NCBI GenBank assembly: GCA_025618425.1
Contig: CM046849.1
Coordinates: forward strand, 34,374,462-34,438,461
Length of the DNA stretch: 64,000 nucleotides
Reading direction: 5' to 3'
Source of the DNA: Heliocidaris tuberculata
Taxonomy: Eukaryota > Echinodermata > Echinoidea > Camarodonta > Echinometridae
The translations under genes were made by a program, and so were the position numbers. The notes below the pieces were generated by a model. That model ran no database searches and was not told the DNA's origin. It saw only the letters and a list, made by a program, of their open reading frames with translations. This document shows positions 37,921 through 50,958 of the stretch, one piece after another (position 1 is the first letter of the stretch; each line of letters opens with the position of its first letter).

Positions 37921-39030
37921 CTTAAATTGCTTTCTGTGTTTTCATTCTTAAAGGGATTCGGTAACTTTGTGGAGGCTTGATTTAATAAATTGTTGGATTT
38001 TGACATCTGTCTTGTATAATGATGTTCAGAAGAATAAATAAATAGCCAGGCATAGAAAAGTTTTCAAATATATAATGCTATTATTAAGATATCTGTGTCT
38101 GGATACTCCCATTTACGAAAGCGTATGGCCATAAGCTTTAGTCTAACACTGAGTCTATGGGGGAAAATGAGTCTGGCATTTCCGGTCACTTGCATATGTT
38201 TACTTTTGTGAAGCACATGATGATTTTGAAGTGTTTTTTTCCCCTGGGCTTCATATTACATACACTGATAGCATGTAAGGCCAGGCAGCTCAGATTTTAT
38301 CAAGCCTCTACAAAGTTACCAAATCACTTTAAAGATAAAGTCGAGTTCTGGTCATGAGATTAAATTGTGAAAGAAACTTTCTCAAAGCAATTGGGAAAGA
38401 TTGATTATATAGCACATAAGAATCGGTGTATGCTTTAAGTTTTTGGAATCACCAAAATGTTAAGAAATTGACTCAATCGTGCTGAGAGTCAAATGCACTG
38501 CACACAGAAATGTGCATATGGGACTACACACAAATGTTCGGACTGAACATTTGAGCCGTTTCTTGTCATATTTTGAAGGCGAGAGCATTTGAAGAGCAAT
38601 CCTTTTCAGGGGAGATATCTACCATCATAATCTTCCAAACTGTAATAAAAAAGAAAGAGAAACCTCACAAATTATTACAGTTTGTGACTTTGTGTGATTG
38701 GTTTTTACAGACGTGTATCAGTCAAATTGTTATTAGGGGTCGATCTATAACGTCACTTTCACAAAGACGCGACTTAGTTTCGAACCAGGGTCCGTCATAT
38801 TCGGTTGTATGTGGAGACCAATGTTGATGACCACAACACCAATTACATCTCCCCAACAATTTATATATATTTTTCTCTTTCGTCGTCGTCTCTCCTTCTC
38901 TCTGTCCATCTGCCCCCCCCCCTCTCTCTCGCTCTCTCTCCTCTTTTCCACTTGAAATATGTTCCTCATTCTCTTTATTCTCTGTCTTTTATTTTTGCAT
39001 TCAATTTTCCTCATTTTATGTTCCTACCAG

Positions 39031-39143
39031 GAAACGAGAGAAGTGCACCAAACAGTCGTCCTTTCTTCAAAGACGCTAAAGACAACCAGTGGTTAGGGGT
39101 ATCCCTAACCAGGCAGAACATCGGACGGACGGGAAAAGTCACG
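39031..39143 (+). CDS. Integrin alpha subunit, blade 1-2 exon with DNQWLGVSL
   Basis: The exon encodes GNERSAPNSRPFFKDAKDNQ and WLGVSLTRQ, then RTGKVT (38 codons with the shared Gly). D-N-Q-W-L-G-V-(T/S)-L-(S/T)-R-Q is the hallmark of the integrin alpha4/alpha9 branch and marks the outer strands before blade 2; other integrins have S-N-Q-W-F-G-A. The acceptor is TTCCTACCAG and the donor ACG|GTAAGC. It enters in phase 1 and leaves in phase 0, which matches the phase 0 start of each of the alternative exons downstream (G-K-V-T then T/A-C-G-H). It is therefore the constant exon directly before the alternative set. Confidence 0.95.
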
Positions 39144-39434
39144 GTAAGCCACACTCCTTCCTCCCACCCCACCCCTTCTCAAAGCCCCTTCCTTTTTATC
39201 ATCAAATCAGAACCAGGAAGATGCAGATTATATAAATAAAATGCGATCGCTACAAATGTTTGCCACTTCCAAAGCTTCAGACCCTATTTGATATTGAGTG
39301 AGAAATTATTGTTTCGAGGAAATACAATTGTTTGATATATGTATCTAATTTGTGTTATTTTTTTTTTTTTTGTCTTGGAAAAGGTTAATAAAATCGAAGG
39401 GTTTGTTCGATGGGAATTCACTGCAAATTATTTA

Positions 39435-39776
39435 GATCACAAAATTACAATGATCCTGCTTTGAATCATAATTATTTCCTTTCTGTAGTTGTGAATGGCG
39501 TCAGTGGTACATTTTTCTCCAATTGATAGGAAAAAGGATGGGGAAAATATACCATAATTAAGATAATTGTAATTTGGTTTGACTCGGTTCAATGTTGCAT
39601 CAGTGGATCACAAAATTACAATGATCCTGCTTTGAATCATAATTATTTCCTTTCTGTAGTTTTGAATGGCGTAAGTGGTACATTTTTCTCCAATTGATAG
39701 GAAACAGGATCGGGGAAATATACCATAATTATGATGATTGTAATTTGGTTTGACTCGGTTCAATGTTGCATCATTG
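39435..39776. repeat. Tandem duplication, 171-base period
   Basis: GATCACAAAATTACAATGAT to TTCAATGTTGCATCA(G/T)TG occurs twice, starting at 39435 and 39606, with only a few differences, so the duplication is recent. Intronic. Confidence 0.95.
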
Positions 39777-40850
39777 GAAACAACCCCACGTTGTGTACGA
39801 GCCAAGTATGATCAGTGTAAATGAATTTTTATTTGTTGGTGTGTTTAGCCAAAATTCATATCATCCTTTCACTTGTTGTTACCAATATTGCATTATGTTA
39901 TGGATTTATTGACTTCCATGCAGATTGTTTTATTCCATCTATCTTAATTGCCAAACATTATGTGTGCAGTTTCATTTGTTCACCATTACATTTTTCCATC
40001 GCTTTATTTATTCATTCTTCATCATTTTACGATATCATTTAGATATGTTTAGTAATACCATGCATGCTATATCCATTGTTTTACTTTTTGTTTATCATGC
40101 TGTTGTTATAATTGTCGTTTGATATTTAACATTCACCCCGCTTATGTTGTTTGACATACAGTGTACTCTCATTAATGACTGTATTCTTGTATCTGTAATA
40201 ATGCTTGAAGTGTCACGCGTTTAACTCTCTTTTAAATATAATTTTTGCATTACTTGGCGATCAACAACACTAATGTTAGAGTAATACTTATGTATTGTCA
40301 GAACTTTTATTGATAACCCGCTTTTAATAGATTACACAAAGTATAACTAGAATAACCTTTATGCAGCAAATGATAAAAATTCCACCCCCCCCCCCAATTT
40401 ACTTGTACCGTATTGTCCAAGAAAGACAATCGGTTGTTTAAAATTTGGATGAAACGCCAAGAGTCGGCGGTGAAAAAATGACAACCTTTTCCCAAAAGAA
40501 ACATATCCACATGTAATATTGATATTATACACATACCGAAGTTCATCAGTGATCCATGAAAATCCCAAATCTGCCCCCCCCCCAATGTTTGGCAGTCCTA
40601 GAATTTATTTAGGGGGGGGGGGACACAAGAATACAATCTTTATTGGGAAGTAATTATAAGAGGTTAAAAAAAAAGAAAGAAACAATGTGCAAAACAAAAA
40701 CAACAACAAAGAGCCTCGCATAATATCTCTTCTTTCCCTCTACCCTAAATGTGTTCCTTTGTACCGTGTATATCACCTTGTTTTCCATGGCAACTGTCAC
40801 AACAACACCTTGCTTACATACCACCGCCACCCCCACCCTCACGTGTGCAG

Positions 40851-40974
40851 GCTTGTGGGCACCTGTGGTCTAACGTATACTACAACGACGCCATTCTTCC
40901 CAATGGTGTTTGCTACACTGTGGGTGCCGGACTTAACTATAACTCGGTCTCTAAGCAACGCCCTTGCCTCAGTG
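40851..40974 (+). CDS. Integrin alpha alternative exon A
   Basis: This encodes ACGHLWSNVYYNDAILPNG, then VCYTVGAGLNYNSVSKQ and RPCLS (41 codons plus one base). In alpha4/9 integrins the same place has T-C-G-H-R-W-K-N ... G-G-C-Y-G ... A-P-C-Y. By analogy with the known alphaV structure the first two Cys form a disulfide loop, and the Cys of RPC pairs with the Cys of WCQAGF in the exon at 61971. The acceptor is CTCACGTGTGCAG and the donor GTG|GTAAGT. It enters in phase 0 and exits in phase 1. It is the shortest of the three good copies: the segment between WSN and NGVCY is three or four residues shorter than in B and C. It is expected to be used instead of, not together with, the other copies, because joining two of them breaks the frame. 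Confidence 0.92.
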
Positions 40975-43900
40975 GTAAGTCTATAACCTGATCTCGAACT
41001 GGGACGTGCTTCCAAGCTGCGGAAATTCATGATTTGATATCCGACCATAGGGTTTAGTTTAACCTTTTGAAAAAATAAATTAAGCAGAAATCAATGTAAG
41101 GGCATGTCACAAATTTTTATTTCGTCAGGAGGTTACACGTCGCTGCTTAGGACAGGCCCGAAACTTTTCAAAACGTTTCTTAAATTGCCTTTTCCCCAAT
41201 ACCTATAATCGGCAGTTGCACTAAAGTTGCAGAAACGGGTCAGAATACTTACACTCAACGACATGCACTTCGTAAGCTTGTCGATATATAAGAGTTTGCA
41301 CAGGTTGTGAAATATTTAACTAATTGGACCATGAGAGTACCTGGGCATGATCCTTGGGGAACTCCACAAATGTGAAAAAGGAATTTCTTGTATATTCTAG
41401 TGTACCTGTATTGGGAGTTAGAGTGAATGAGTAAGCGCTTAGGGCCGTCCGAATTCAGTGAACCAGGTTTTCCTTTCCTGCCTCGTGTTTGCACTTTCCA
41501 CCTTCAGCGAGTCGCTCTCTTGCCCAACAAGTTGTTCTTAGTATTGCACAATGATTGGTCTCTTCCGATGATTGGTCTTGCCCAGCATCTTACAGAATGT
41601 TCATGTTAGCTTGTCACTCCCGTTTGGTCTCGTTGCTGAAGCTGTCTTTAAGAAATCCGTAACATTGCATGTGTCTTGACTCTTGTCCTGCACGATATGT
41701 CCTGTTGAGTAATCACCTTGTATCAGTGTCTGTGGATTGTTCGTGTCAGTAACTTCGGATTTTCTGCCAATACAGTGTAGGATTCTGCGTTATTGAAAGC
41801 ATTAAAGCAGTGATGCTATTTGAAAATTTCAGACTCAATTTTGTACTTTAATGTGCATACTTAAAGTTTCCTTATATTAAAAATTGGTAATAGTTGCAAA
41901 TTTTATAAGCCTACATTATCATGTTTGTCACATATACCACAAATTCAAGTCTTTTGGGGGATCAAGGAAGTCATGAAAAACATGATCGTTGTCATTAATA
42001 TTTGGAACAAACTTCCCTACTTTGCATTAATTTATGCAATTGGCCTATCTGTTCATGATTTGTTGCCATCGTGAAAAGAAAAATAAAGAAACAAAGAATA
42101 CGCAGATAACGTTAGAATTTACACCTTCTGGCAATACTCTGACTTTGTTTTGCATGTTTCTTATGACTGACATGTTTTGCATGGCACTTCGCACTGCACG
42201 CCTTGGTGTGGAAAGGGTTAACTTTTGATGGTAAGTTCAACATACACATAATTCATTTGTCGTTAAATATTTGGTTTTTAGTCAGTTTACACATTTTTTT
42301 CTCTCTGTTAAGGGCACCACTGTCATTAGAAATAACAGAGTGGACACTTGCACTATGGGATAAACACTAGAAAAAAAAGACATGTTCAATAGTCAACAAT
42401 TTTTCATGAATTTGGTCTCGAACGTAACTCAGATTGGACTGTAAATGAACTCACGTTACATTAGACGAAATAGATCGTACTCTTGTTGCAGTTTAGTGTT
42501 ATAATAATCTAATATTTGTATAGTTCAAAGCAAATATCTGTAGGACACTAGCACTTTTATGTTTATATATATTAATCGTTCTGTGGCATGTGTATGCATT
42601 TTAATTAATTTATATTAATAAACTAATTGAACTTAATCAAAATTGTAACTATCGTGATAGATATCGTTATTCGCATCAAATGCAAATAGGCTTATGCCTG
42701 TGCGCAAAATCTTCAATAAAACTAACACGTCATACTAAAATTCGTTGTACAAAAAATAGTGACCACTTGATAATGAGATAACTTACATGTACAACGTGAT
42801 TAGTGTGATTTCTATTGCAAAATCATTGGTAAGTGTTAAATCTATTGTGAATTGGAAATACAACAAATAATATACGTTATAGAACGTAAAAAAATATGTC
42901 ACTGGTGTTAAATAACTCTTCGTTTATATCTGCATAAGTTGTCAAGTATTAGGGAAAGGTCTCTTCTCTTGTTTCCCCAGCACGAATGACAAATAACTAA
43001 ACCACAAAATAGCTAAACCACAAATGTACCGTCCAGTTTACTGTCGTAACATTGATTTTGTAATTTTGTTGCACCAGTAACACCCTTTCTACATTAATTA
43101 ACGAATAACGCATAAATGGAGATGGAAATGTTTTTTTTCTAACTTGCACACGAAGTTTTACTCAATTAGCAATGCATTTCTATTGCAGCTTATGACTATC
43201 TATCAGCAGTAATATTGTTTAAGTGAATACTGCATATTAATACCATGTGCAAAACTGCCATTAAACTATCCACTTGAATTGATATAAAAAAGAAAATTGC
43301 CACAACTCCTTAAAAACAACAGCAAAGAGGTATATAGGAAACTGTTCGGAACGGAATTATATATACGAAATTGGCACCTCGTCTTCTCGTTTTTGTTGTA
43401 ACATCGTTTAGTACTTGGATAAATTAGGCAATGTGCTGACTTTTGTCTCTCCACCATCGCTTAACAAATTGTAGAATTAATTCTCACCACCATATCTGAT
43501 CCACATTTTCATGTTCGTTTTCCCAATAATACAAAGTTCACAGCATTCTAACGTTGGCAGATAGCGAATACAAACCGGTCAAACTTAACGTAGGAAGCCA
43601 TAATATTTCGAGTATGGGGGCATTTTACTTATCCTCCTGAATTTCATTAGTTTGAAGAAGGCAGAATTTATTTACGAAAATATTCGATTTACTGAAGAAA
43701 AAAAAAATCGTCAACGCTTTTTTATATTGTTGTAATGTTAAAGTTGTCTAGCTCGAAAAATGGTCAATTTGTCAAAAAACGACTGGAATTGGACCACCCT
43801 TTCTTTTTACCCGGTTTATTCAGACTTTTGAGACACTTCGATGAGTAATTTTTAAGCAGTCTTTGTAAACATATTGTTTTTGTTTTTTTGGTGTAAAATG

Positions 43901-44114
43901 CTGTATTATAGGACTACAATATTATTGGCTACAATTATATTTATTCTGGTCTAGAGGCTTTGATTTTTATTTATAGAACTTTAATTTGCGAGGAGTGGTT
44001 CAAATCAGTGCTAAAAATATTTTTCGTTTGGCTGTTGATTCTGTTTTATGATTTATATGTTGCACTTTATCCCCTTCCCGCCTGTCATGAAACAAAATCT
44101 TACGCAATCCACAG

Positions 44115-44247
44115 ACATGCGCACATAAATGGTCAAATGAGTTCTTCAAGAACACTATGAAGATTATTCTCGTGAACGGGGCTTGTTACGAGATCAATGC
44201 TGAGTTGGACTTCACGACTGTAAACAGAACCAGGCCTTGTATCCGTG
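44115..44247 (+). CDS. Integrin alpha alternative exon B
   Basis: This encodes TCAHKWSNEFFKNTMKIILV, then NGACYEINAELDFTTVN and RTRPCIR (44 codons plus one base). It keeps all three Cys, the H-K-W-S-N start and the N-G-x-C-Y-E-I-N-A-E core shared with exon C, and differs in the loop between WSN and NG. The acceptor is CGCAATCCACAG and the donor CGTG|GTGAGT. It enters in phase 0 and exits in phase 1, as A and C do. If spliced after exon A, translation would read GAC ATG CGC ACA TAA and stop. A short CTACGATC-type tandem repeat begins about 17 bases beyond the donor. Confidence 0.92.
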
Positions 44248-44263
44248 GTGAGTTTTAAATCTA

Positions 44264-44338
44264 ACCTACACTACGATCTGACTACGATCGAACTACGACC
44301 CAACTACGATCGAACTACGATTCGACTACGATCCAACT
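44264..44338. repeat. ACTACGATC tandem repeat just inside the intron after exon B
   Basis: About seven units of 10-11 bases (ACTACGATCGA, ACTACGACCCA, ACTACGATTCG). It begins about 17 bases after the exon B donor. Confidence 0.85.
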
Positions 44339-44738
44339 GTTATCCGATTTGGAAAGCAATTGCGATATCATAAGATTTGAACATGTAAACATGTAATATC
44401 TTCCTGATGTTTCCAATGGTCACGTTAATAAAATCGAAATGGCCTTTTCTGAAACACCCATCCGCGTTTCAAGGAAGGCCAAATCGGCTCCGAATCGTAG
44501 TGACCTTCAGAACAGTCTTACAAAAGTCCACGGTTTGAAGCCAGTTTGACATTTCGTTCGTTTTGAGGCCTACTTAGTGCCGCGCAGTTTAAATTTAGGA
44601 ACCTCGATCAGGAATCAGGAAGATGTTACATGTTTAACTGTTAGATTTGCACATCTATTGACTCTGCAATTTCTTCCAAACTCGGATTGTATTTTGATCT
44701 TACAGGGTGCAGTGGGCTTTACAGTTAGCGTAAATGGT

Positions 44739-44781
44739 CACACACACACACACATACGCACACACACACACACACACACAA
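44739..44781. repeat. (CA)n microsatellite
   Basis: CA dinucleotide run with one TACG interruption; intronic. Confidence 0.95.
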
Positions 44782-45559
44782 CTGTTCGTCAACTCTTCGC
44801 AGTCCATCAAGACTATCATAGTATAAGATGAACGTCTGATTTATAAGATACAATTGCCGGGTGTTTTATGCAGAACTTGCCAGAAGCAATCATATTTGTA
44901 ATCACATTAATTAATTTTTCACTTCTTTGGTTCTGTAAAAAGCTGGACAAACGTGACCGTGGGTATCCTAAAACTTGGTTTTCTCGAAGACAAATATTGC
45001 TTGATGTTTGTTTTCATTTGCCGCCTATTAGAATTTGGGCTGGTGTACATGGTTATTTTTAAGATATTGAATAGAGCCTTTTTTTAATTAATTATCTTTG
45101 CGGAATGTATACCGATCAAGGTAATGTATAAATGAGATTCTTATTTAATTTGAACATGATGTGTAAATTATATTGAGGATGTAAAGTCAGTATAGTAGGG
45201 GTATTAGGCCCCAAAATTTTCGCCCATCCCCTTTTGCCCCTTTGATGTGCAGAATTTGCATGAGCTTTTTGAGTCTATGTTGACAGATTCCTATGGTGAC
45301 CTACTCCTTGCCTTTCGTTTATAAACGTGTCGGTGAGCATGTACGGTGCAATTTTGTTCCTTTTTCAAGGATCATGTTTCCTGCGTTTTCATCCTTGCTT
45401 TGACGGAGTTCGATACGAAACGTGTAGTACTGACAGATGGGCATGTGTGATGCCATTTTCTGTTTTTGTTAAATAAAGAAATATTGTGGTTTCGTACAGA
45501 AGTCACTTGTCGTATGGCTACTTTCATATCTTGATTAGATGATAGTTCATTGGACATCA

Positions 45560-45836
45560 GGGGAGCGTTTCATCAAGCGTTTTGTCAGTGATTTCAACCG
45601 ACAACTGTTATAAGCTACTGAAATCCTTGCATCTGATTGGCTGAGAGCAAATTTGTCGGTAAAAATCACTGACAAAACACTTGATGAAACACTCCCCAGG
45701 GGAGCGTTTCATGAAAGGATTTGTCGGATATTTTTTCCGACAAGTGTTATAAGCTACTGAAATCCTTGCATCTGATTGGCTGAGAGCAAATTTGTCAGTA
45801 AAAATCACCGACAAAATGCTTCATGAAACGCTCCCC
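45560..45836. mobile_element. Two adjacent GGGGAGCGTTTCAT foldback MITEs
   Basis: Two copies, 45560-45697 and 45699-45836, each bounded by GGGGAGCGTTTCAT and its complement. They share the interior AAATCCTTGCATCTGATTGG and CTGAGAGCAAATTTGTC. A third copy, inverted, is at 52963-53100. Intronic and non-coding. Confidence 0.92.
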
Positions 45837-47907
45837 ACATGTGTATAGTAAACATGAATACATATACATATCTGACTTCTTGTCAAATTGAATTAAAGTT
45901 TTCATACCTCTTCTGACTCTACATTTTTTGTCCCTTGTTTAGCATCGTGGGATTCTAAACCTTATCATTGCATATTGCTGTTTGCTTTGGTGTGTCCCTT
46001 TTTATGGCAAAGTGAATCTGTTAAAGATATGCTTTTTGCTGATATAATAATAATATTCATCCCACCTGTTCTTCATTTCTCATTTGTTTTATATGACGGA
46101 CATTGTTTGGGCATTTGGTAAACTTAATAAATCTTTGCTTTCTTCCCCTCGCATCTATGCTAATTAAAAAATATGCTGAGTTTGGTAAAAAAAAAAAAAA
46201 AAAAAAAAAAATTCAGTTCCATCTATTTGCTATGTTTGTTATTGTGGTGGAGGTATATCCATGTAAAATGTTTTCAAAATATAAATTTGCTGTGCAATTT
46301 TTTCAGTGATCAGAATGGCGATCTTTTCCCAAATCCTGTACAGATGCTACCTGTTTTTATTCCTAACCCCAAATCACTGCTTATAAGTATTCCTTATATA
46401 TGACACTTCTTTTTACGGTCGATGTTGGTTTTCACGGAATTTCTCTATAATCCTTTTTTAATCTCCTTTAGTATTGTCATGTCTATGATGCCGTTTGTAT
46501 TGTTCATCATGTACCCATATGAATCCCAGATTGATATACTCTTGCTGTTAGTAGTATAGTATGTAGTAGTCAAAATGATGGATGATGTTACCATAGTAAC
46601 CATTTTTGTTTTCATTTTGATGGTGACCTGGTCTAAACTCCACTTTTATCAACTGTCGGAAATATTGTCTTAATATTATTTTTCTCATGTTTGTAATATC
46701 CCTTTCATGAAAACTTGATAAAATAGCAATGGGATGGTTAATGAAAAAACGCTCTTAACTCATTATTCTTGCTTTGATAATATTGCTGATGTTTATTGGT
46801 CATCCGTTTTCTATGTGTGAAATGTGGCCTTCATCTCACTAGTATTAATAAAAGATTAGTATTTACCCCTCTTCTGTCATTTTCTGAATATTTGACGGAG
46901 GATTAAAACTAATAAAATGAAATCCCTATTTGGAAGCCACGTCTGCCGCAAGTCCTCTTTCAATATTTTACTCATAGCAGATTTTCATTAATTACCAAAT
47001 AAACCATGTTGATATTTAGGATATGTTTAAACCTTTTCTACCACTACATATCAATTGTCCCCGTGGATGGAGAGATTTGGATGTAGTTTTAATTATAAAC
47101 TTTCATCCATAAAGATAATGCTCTTGTGTTGACCTAGGAAAATTATCACATTTTTGCTGCAACCCGTTGCTTTGAATTAAAATAAAATGTCTGTTTCTCT
47201 TTAAAGACGCTCTGCTGTTTTATCCCTGGGCATTTCAAAATCATTCCATTAAAAATGATTTCTTTCTTATATGATTCTACATGATGGGCATAATCATATT
47301 TTGAGTATTGGGAGTCTCTTAATATTCATTCTTTATTGATGGAATCATTGCATTTTTAAGATACTAGTACGCTCCAACTTTATAAATTTATCATTCAGAA
47401 GATCTTTGTGTGTATTCTCACGAATTATTTAATTTTGAATCATGCAACTGGAATGGCGTTATGCACGTTTTAGGTCATATATTTACCATGGCCTCAAGTA
47501 TCGTTTAGTTATTTCATTCCATGCTTTATTCTATCATTACATTTTTTACATTTCGGATTGTAATTCTTTTACATTATTTTCACTGATAAACTTTTGCACA
47601 TGACACACTCATTCTGCACCTCCTAGTTTCACGTTTTTTGTTTGTTTGAAATCAGATATTATGCGTTTTTCAAAAAGTATACTTTTACCCAATTGCACTT
47701 CATCAAAAATGAAGCTGAGCAGCATATGTGAATTTCACATTGTTCTCCCAATAAAGAAAATATTTTTTTCAATTATCAGACCAATTAAAAATGAATAAAT
47801 AATCCCACCCTTCCAATTGCAGTTTCTCCTACTCTCTATTTATTCTTTAATGGTGGGAGGGGGCAGAGGAGAGTGGTGGTGAACCAAATTTTGTTGTTTC
47901 ATCGCAG

Positions 47908-48043
47908 ACGTGTGGACACAAGTGGTCTAACCAGTTCTATGCTGAGACGAGGTTTCTGGTCATCTTTCCAAACGGCGTGTGTTATGAGATAAATGCCGAG
48001 TTCAACTTTGACAGCGTCACGAAAAGAAGGCCTTGCCTCGAAC
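47908..48043 (+). CDS. Integrin alpha alternative exon C
   Basis: This encodes TCGHKWSNQFYAETRFLVIF, then PNGVCYEINAEFNFDSVTK and RRPCLE (45 codons plus one base). It is the closest of the set to the alpha4/9 consensus T-C-G-H-R-W-K-N. Three Cys are conserved at the same relative places as in A and B. The acceptor is TTGTTTCATCGCAG and the donor GAAC|GTGAGT. Entry is phase 0 and exit phase 1; its last base C joins AG of the exon at 61971 to give Gln, whereas A and B give Glu. Splicing it after A or B would give GAC GTG TGG ACA CAA GTG GTC TAA, an early stop. Confidence 0.94.
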
Positions 48044-48915
48044 GTGAGTGAGTTGATTCTTGGACAACTAGCCACCGGTGTACTGCGCTGTATGTCCTCG
48101 TTTTACTTTCCCCTGTACAACTATCGAGTCATAAAATGATGACATAATTATGGCCTAAATGGTATACGGACATGTGATCAGGCATTTTTCCTATTCCGTA
48201 ACTGATCATTAGAAAGTGCTAATGACTGGTCATCAACATTTTCTAATAATTGATCGGTTAATCGTCTGAATATAACAATGTCAGTCGATTGTAGATCCAG
48301 AGAATTTTGGTTAAGGCTGATTTATCAAATGACAGTGATCATTGTCTCCACTTTGTAAAAAAATGATACATCATTATGTGCGGGTAGTAGTGTAAATATT
48401 CACTCTCGGTAAATTCAAAACAGTCAAACTTGACCTTGTGTGGATAGTTCTTACTTATTCCTTCACTTATATGTATATTTCTTTAACGAACTAGGACACA
48501 ACGCCAGACAAACTTGAGTGAATTGATTCTACAGTGCGAGTCAGAAAAAATGTTACACTTTTTAAAATGCTTATATTACAAGTATGATAGAAATATATCA
48601 TAATTCTTGCTCTACAATAACTCTGCCAGTTTTATTTGATACCACATTTGTGGGGAATCAGTAATGAATTTACTGGATAGGAATCAATGTGTCTGGGTGA
48701 AAACCCATTTGCGCCAACATCAACAATGCCTTGCCTGATTTGGAGTCCACTGCACAATGAGCAAAAAAGCTTTTTGTAATGATAATTGAGTCATAACGTA
48801 AGGCGAACCTGTGAAATGGCCCCGAAGATGCTAGATCTTCAGACTTAACACCCATGGACTTCTTCGTCTAGGGGTTCCTCAAGTCCAAGGTGTACAGCAG
48901 CCCACCTGCAGACCT

Positions 48916-49062
48916 GGGCCCTCTTACATAAAAAGTTGCGTTTAATTGCTACTCAAAAGATTAAACGCAAGTCCGAAATACGCGATCCTGATTGGTTGAA
49001 ACTCGAGTTGCGTTTAATTTTTGACTTGCATTTAAACTCAACTTTTTATGCAAGAGGGCCCT
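48916..49062. mobile_element. MITE with GGGCCCTCTTACATAAAAAG ends
   Basis: The ends GGGCCCTCTTACATAAAAAG and CTTTTTATGCAAGAGGGCCC are imperfect inverted repeats. The interior TTGCGTTTAATT and TTAAACGCAAGTCCG matches the element at 25742. Intronic. Confidence 0.85.
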
Positions 49063-50044
49063 GGATGACTTGCAGCATCGAATCGTCAGAGAAGCAACCA
49101 ATCTGCGAGAAGACAGGCAGACACTTCGTAAGGGCCATGGCAGCAATGCTCCATTGAGCTCAGAAATGCATCGAGAGAAACGTACGCCATGTGGAAGATT
49201 GAAAGCTATGTCCAAGTGCCCAAAATGATTATGAAAAGGGACTTTTCAGTGAAGATCATTGCTGGCTATATTTACTTATTCATTTATTTATTGGTTCTCA
49301 TGTTTATTTAGCTTGATTGAACATATGCATAAACTTTATGCTCATTGTTTGTGTGAATGTTGTTGTCTCTGTTTCAGCAGGTAATCATACGACTTGGCGA
49401 AAATGAGTTTTTACTGTCTTTCAAACAATGACTGTTGTGCACTCAACCATAACAGCAACATCGAAACAAGTGTTACCAAACAACAAAGGAATATATACTT
49501 TATCCATACATGCTAAAAATACTCTGCTAATCCCACATTTTTAAAACAATACTCAATTCAAAAAGTGTAACATTTTTTCTGACTCACAGTGTAGAACAAC
49601 AGCTCCTTGATACAAATATCTTACAAACCTAGAACACTAAACAAGTACGATTTCGTCTTGGGACAATTAGGACAGCTATCCCGGGCAACATCGGACAAAT
49701 GCTCTTGGGACAAATACCTCCAGACAACTACCCTGTAGGATGCACTTGCCAACTTATGACAATATACCGCTGGACAAGTTGTACCCGTTACCCTTAGAAA
49801 AATACCAACCTTTAGACGATTGTAATCTGGGCCATGTCTTTTGAAGTGTTTCGATTGATCAGAATCAATCGCAAGTCCTCCAATCCATCTCAAATTTACA
49901 GCTTCCTATATCTCTGTACAGCTTCCTATATCTCTGTACATATATGTACAGAGTTGCGGTTGGTATCAATCTCAAATTAAGATGCTATCAATCGCAACTT
50001 ATATGACCCATGTATTTCTTGGTCAACTCACGAGGGACAAGTCC

Positions 50045-50368
50045 TGGGGGTGTTTCATAAAGCTGTTCGTAAAGTTACGCATGATTTTACGAATGACTTA
50101 ATATGACAAGCCACTTGGGATGCTTAATCATTTTTAACTGCATCAACTAAAGTTGAACTGTGCAGATGTAGATTAACATTCTTATTATAACAAACATTTT
50201 GAATGCAAAGTATATTTCTTGCCATAATGTAATTGAGGTTAGTGGAAATACAGTCACACTTTGTTAAAACATCAGGAAAAACTTTGGGCATCTTATCTGG
50301 CAGTTCATATTCAAGTCGTTCGTAAAGTCATGCGTAACTTTACGAACAGCTTTATGAAACATCCCCCA
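50045..50368. mobile_element. MITE with GGGGGTGTTTCATAAAGCTG ends
   Basis: TGGGGGTGTTTCATAAAGCT then GTTCGTAAAGTTACG is matched in reverse by CGTAACTTTACGAACAGC then TTTATGAAACATCCCCCA. About 320 bases, non-coding. Confidence 0.9.
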
Positions 50369-50958
50369 GGACCTGTTAGGGCAATTTGATACCATCTTGG
50401 TAACTAACTCGGACGATTACTCGAAACAGCTGGGGTTTCTCATCAGCTCATCGAAGATAGTTCACCAGGTTGTCATTTTCCTAGGGTGACTCTCATAGGG
50501 TCATAATTATTGTCCTGAGTGAAATTGAAGGGGGGTTACCTTTTGGACATGATGATGGGAACCAATTAAGAACAATAGACCAAGTAATCATGGTAATGCT
50601 CGATTTATGTGGGTTTTTTTTTTTTTACAGTAATCTTTATGTTTGCACTTTGCACTCCCAATATGTGGTAAAGAACCATATTCCATTTTACTTGTCTTAC
50701 TGGTGTGAAATTAAATGCCAGTCTAGCAGTGTAAGTTATTTTGGTAAGTCAACCACGATTTGCACATTTTCGACCGGGTTCTGCAAACCCTTTGATATGA
50801 GCATGATGAGGTAATTGTGAGGTTTGTAGGAGCGTACAGGGCATTTTGGAAGATCACGAATAATCTTGGAGAATTGACTTTCCTTGTTTATTGCCAGAAA
50901 GTCGTCGAGGTAAGTCCCTAGAAGTGATTTGGGTTATACATAATGTATTAGGGTACAG

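Noticed and set aside
50631..50814. Open stretch with strong acceptor (poly-T then ACAG) and GTAAGT donors, containing TGTGAAATTAAATGCC similar to the CYEINA codons of exons B and C
   Set aside because: In the phase needed (0) the first codon is TAA. The open frame is another phase, and the CGH-W-SN head and RPC end are not convincingly present. It may be a relic, but the match is too weak to annotate.
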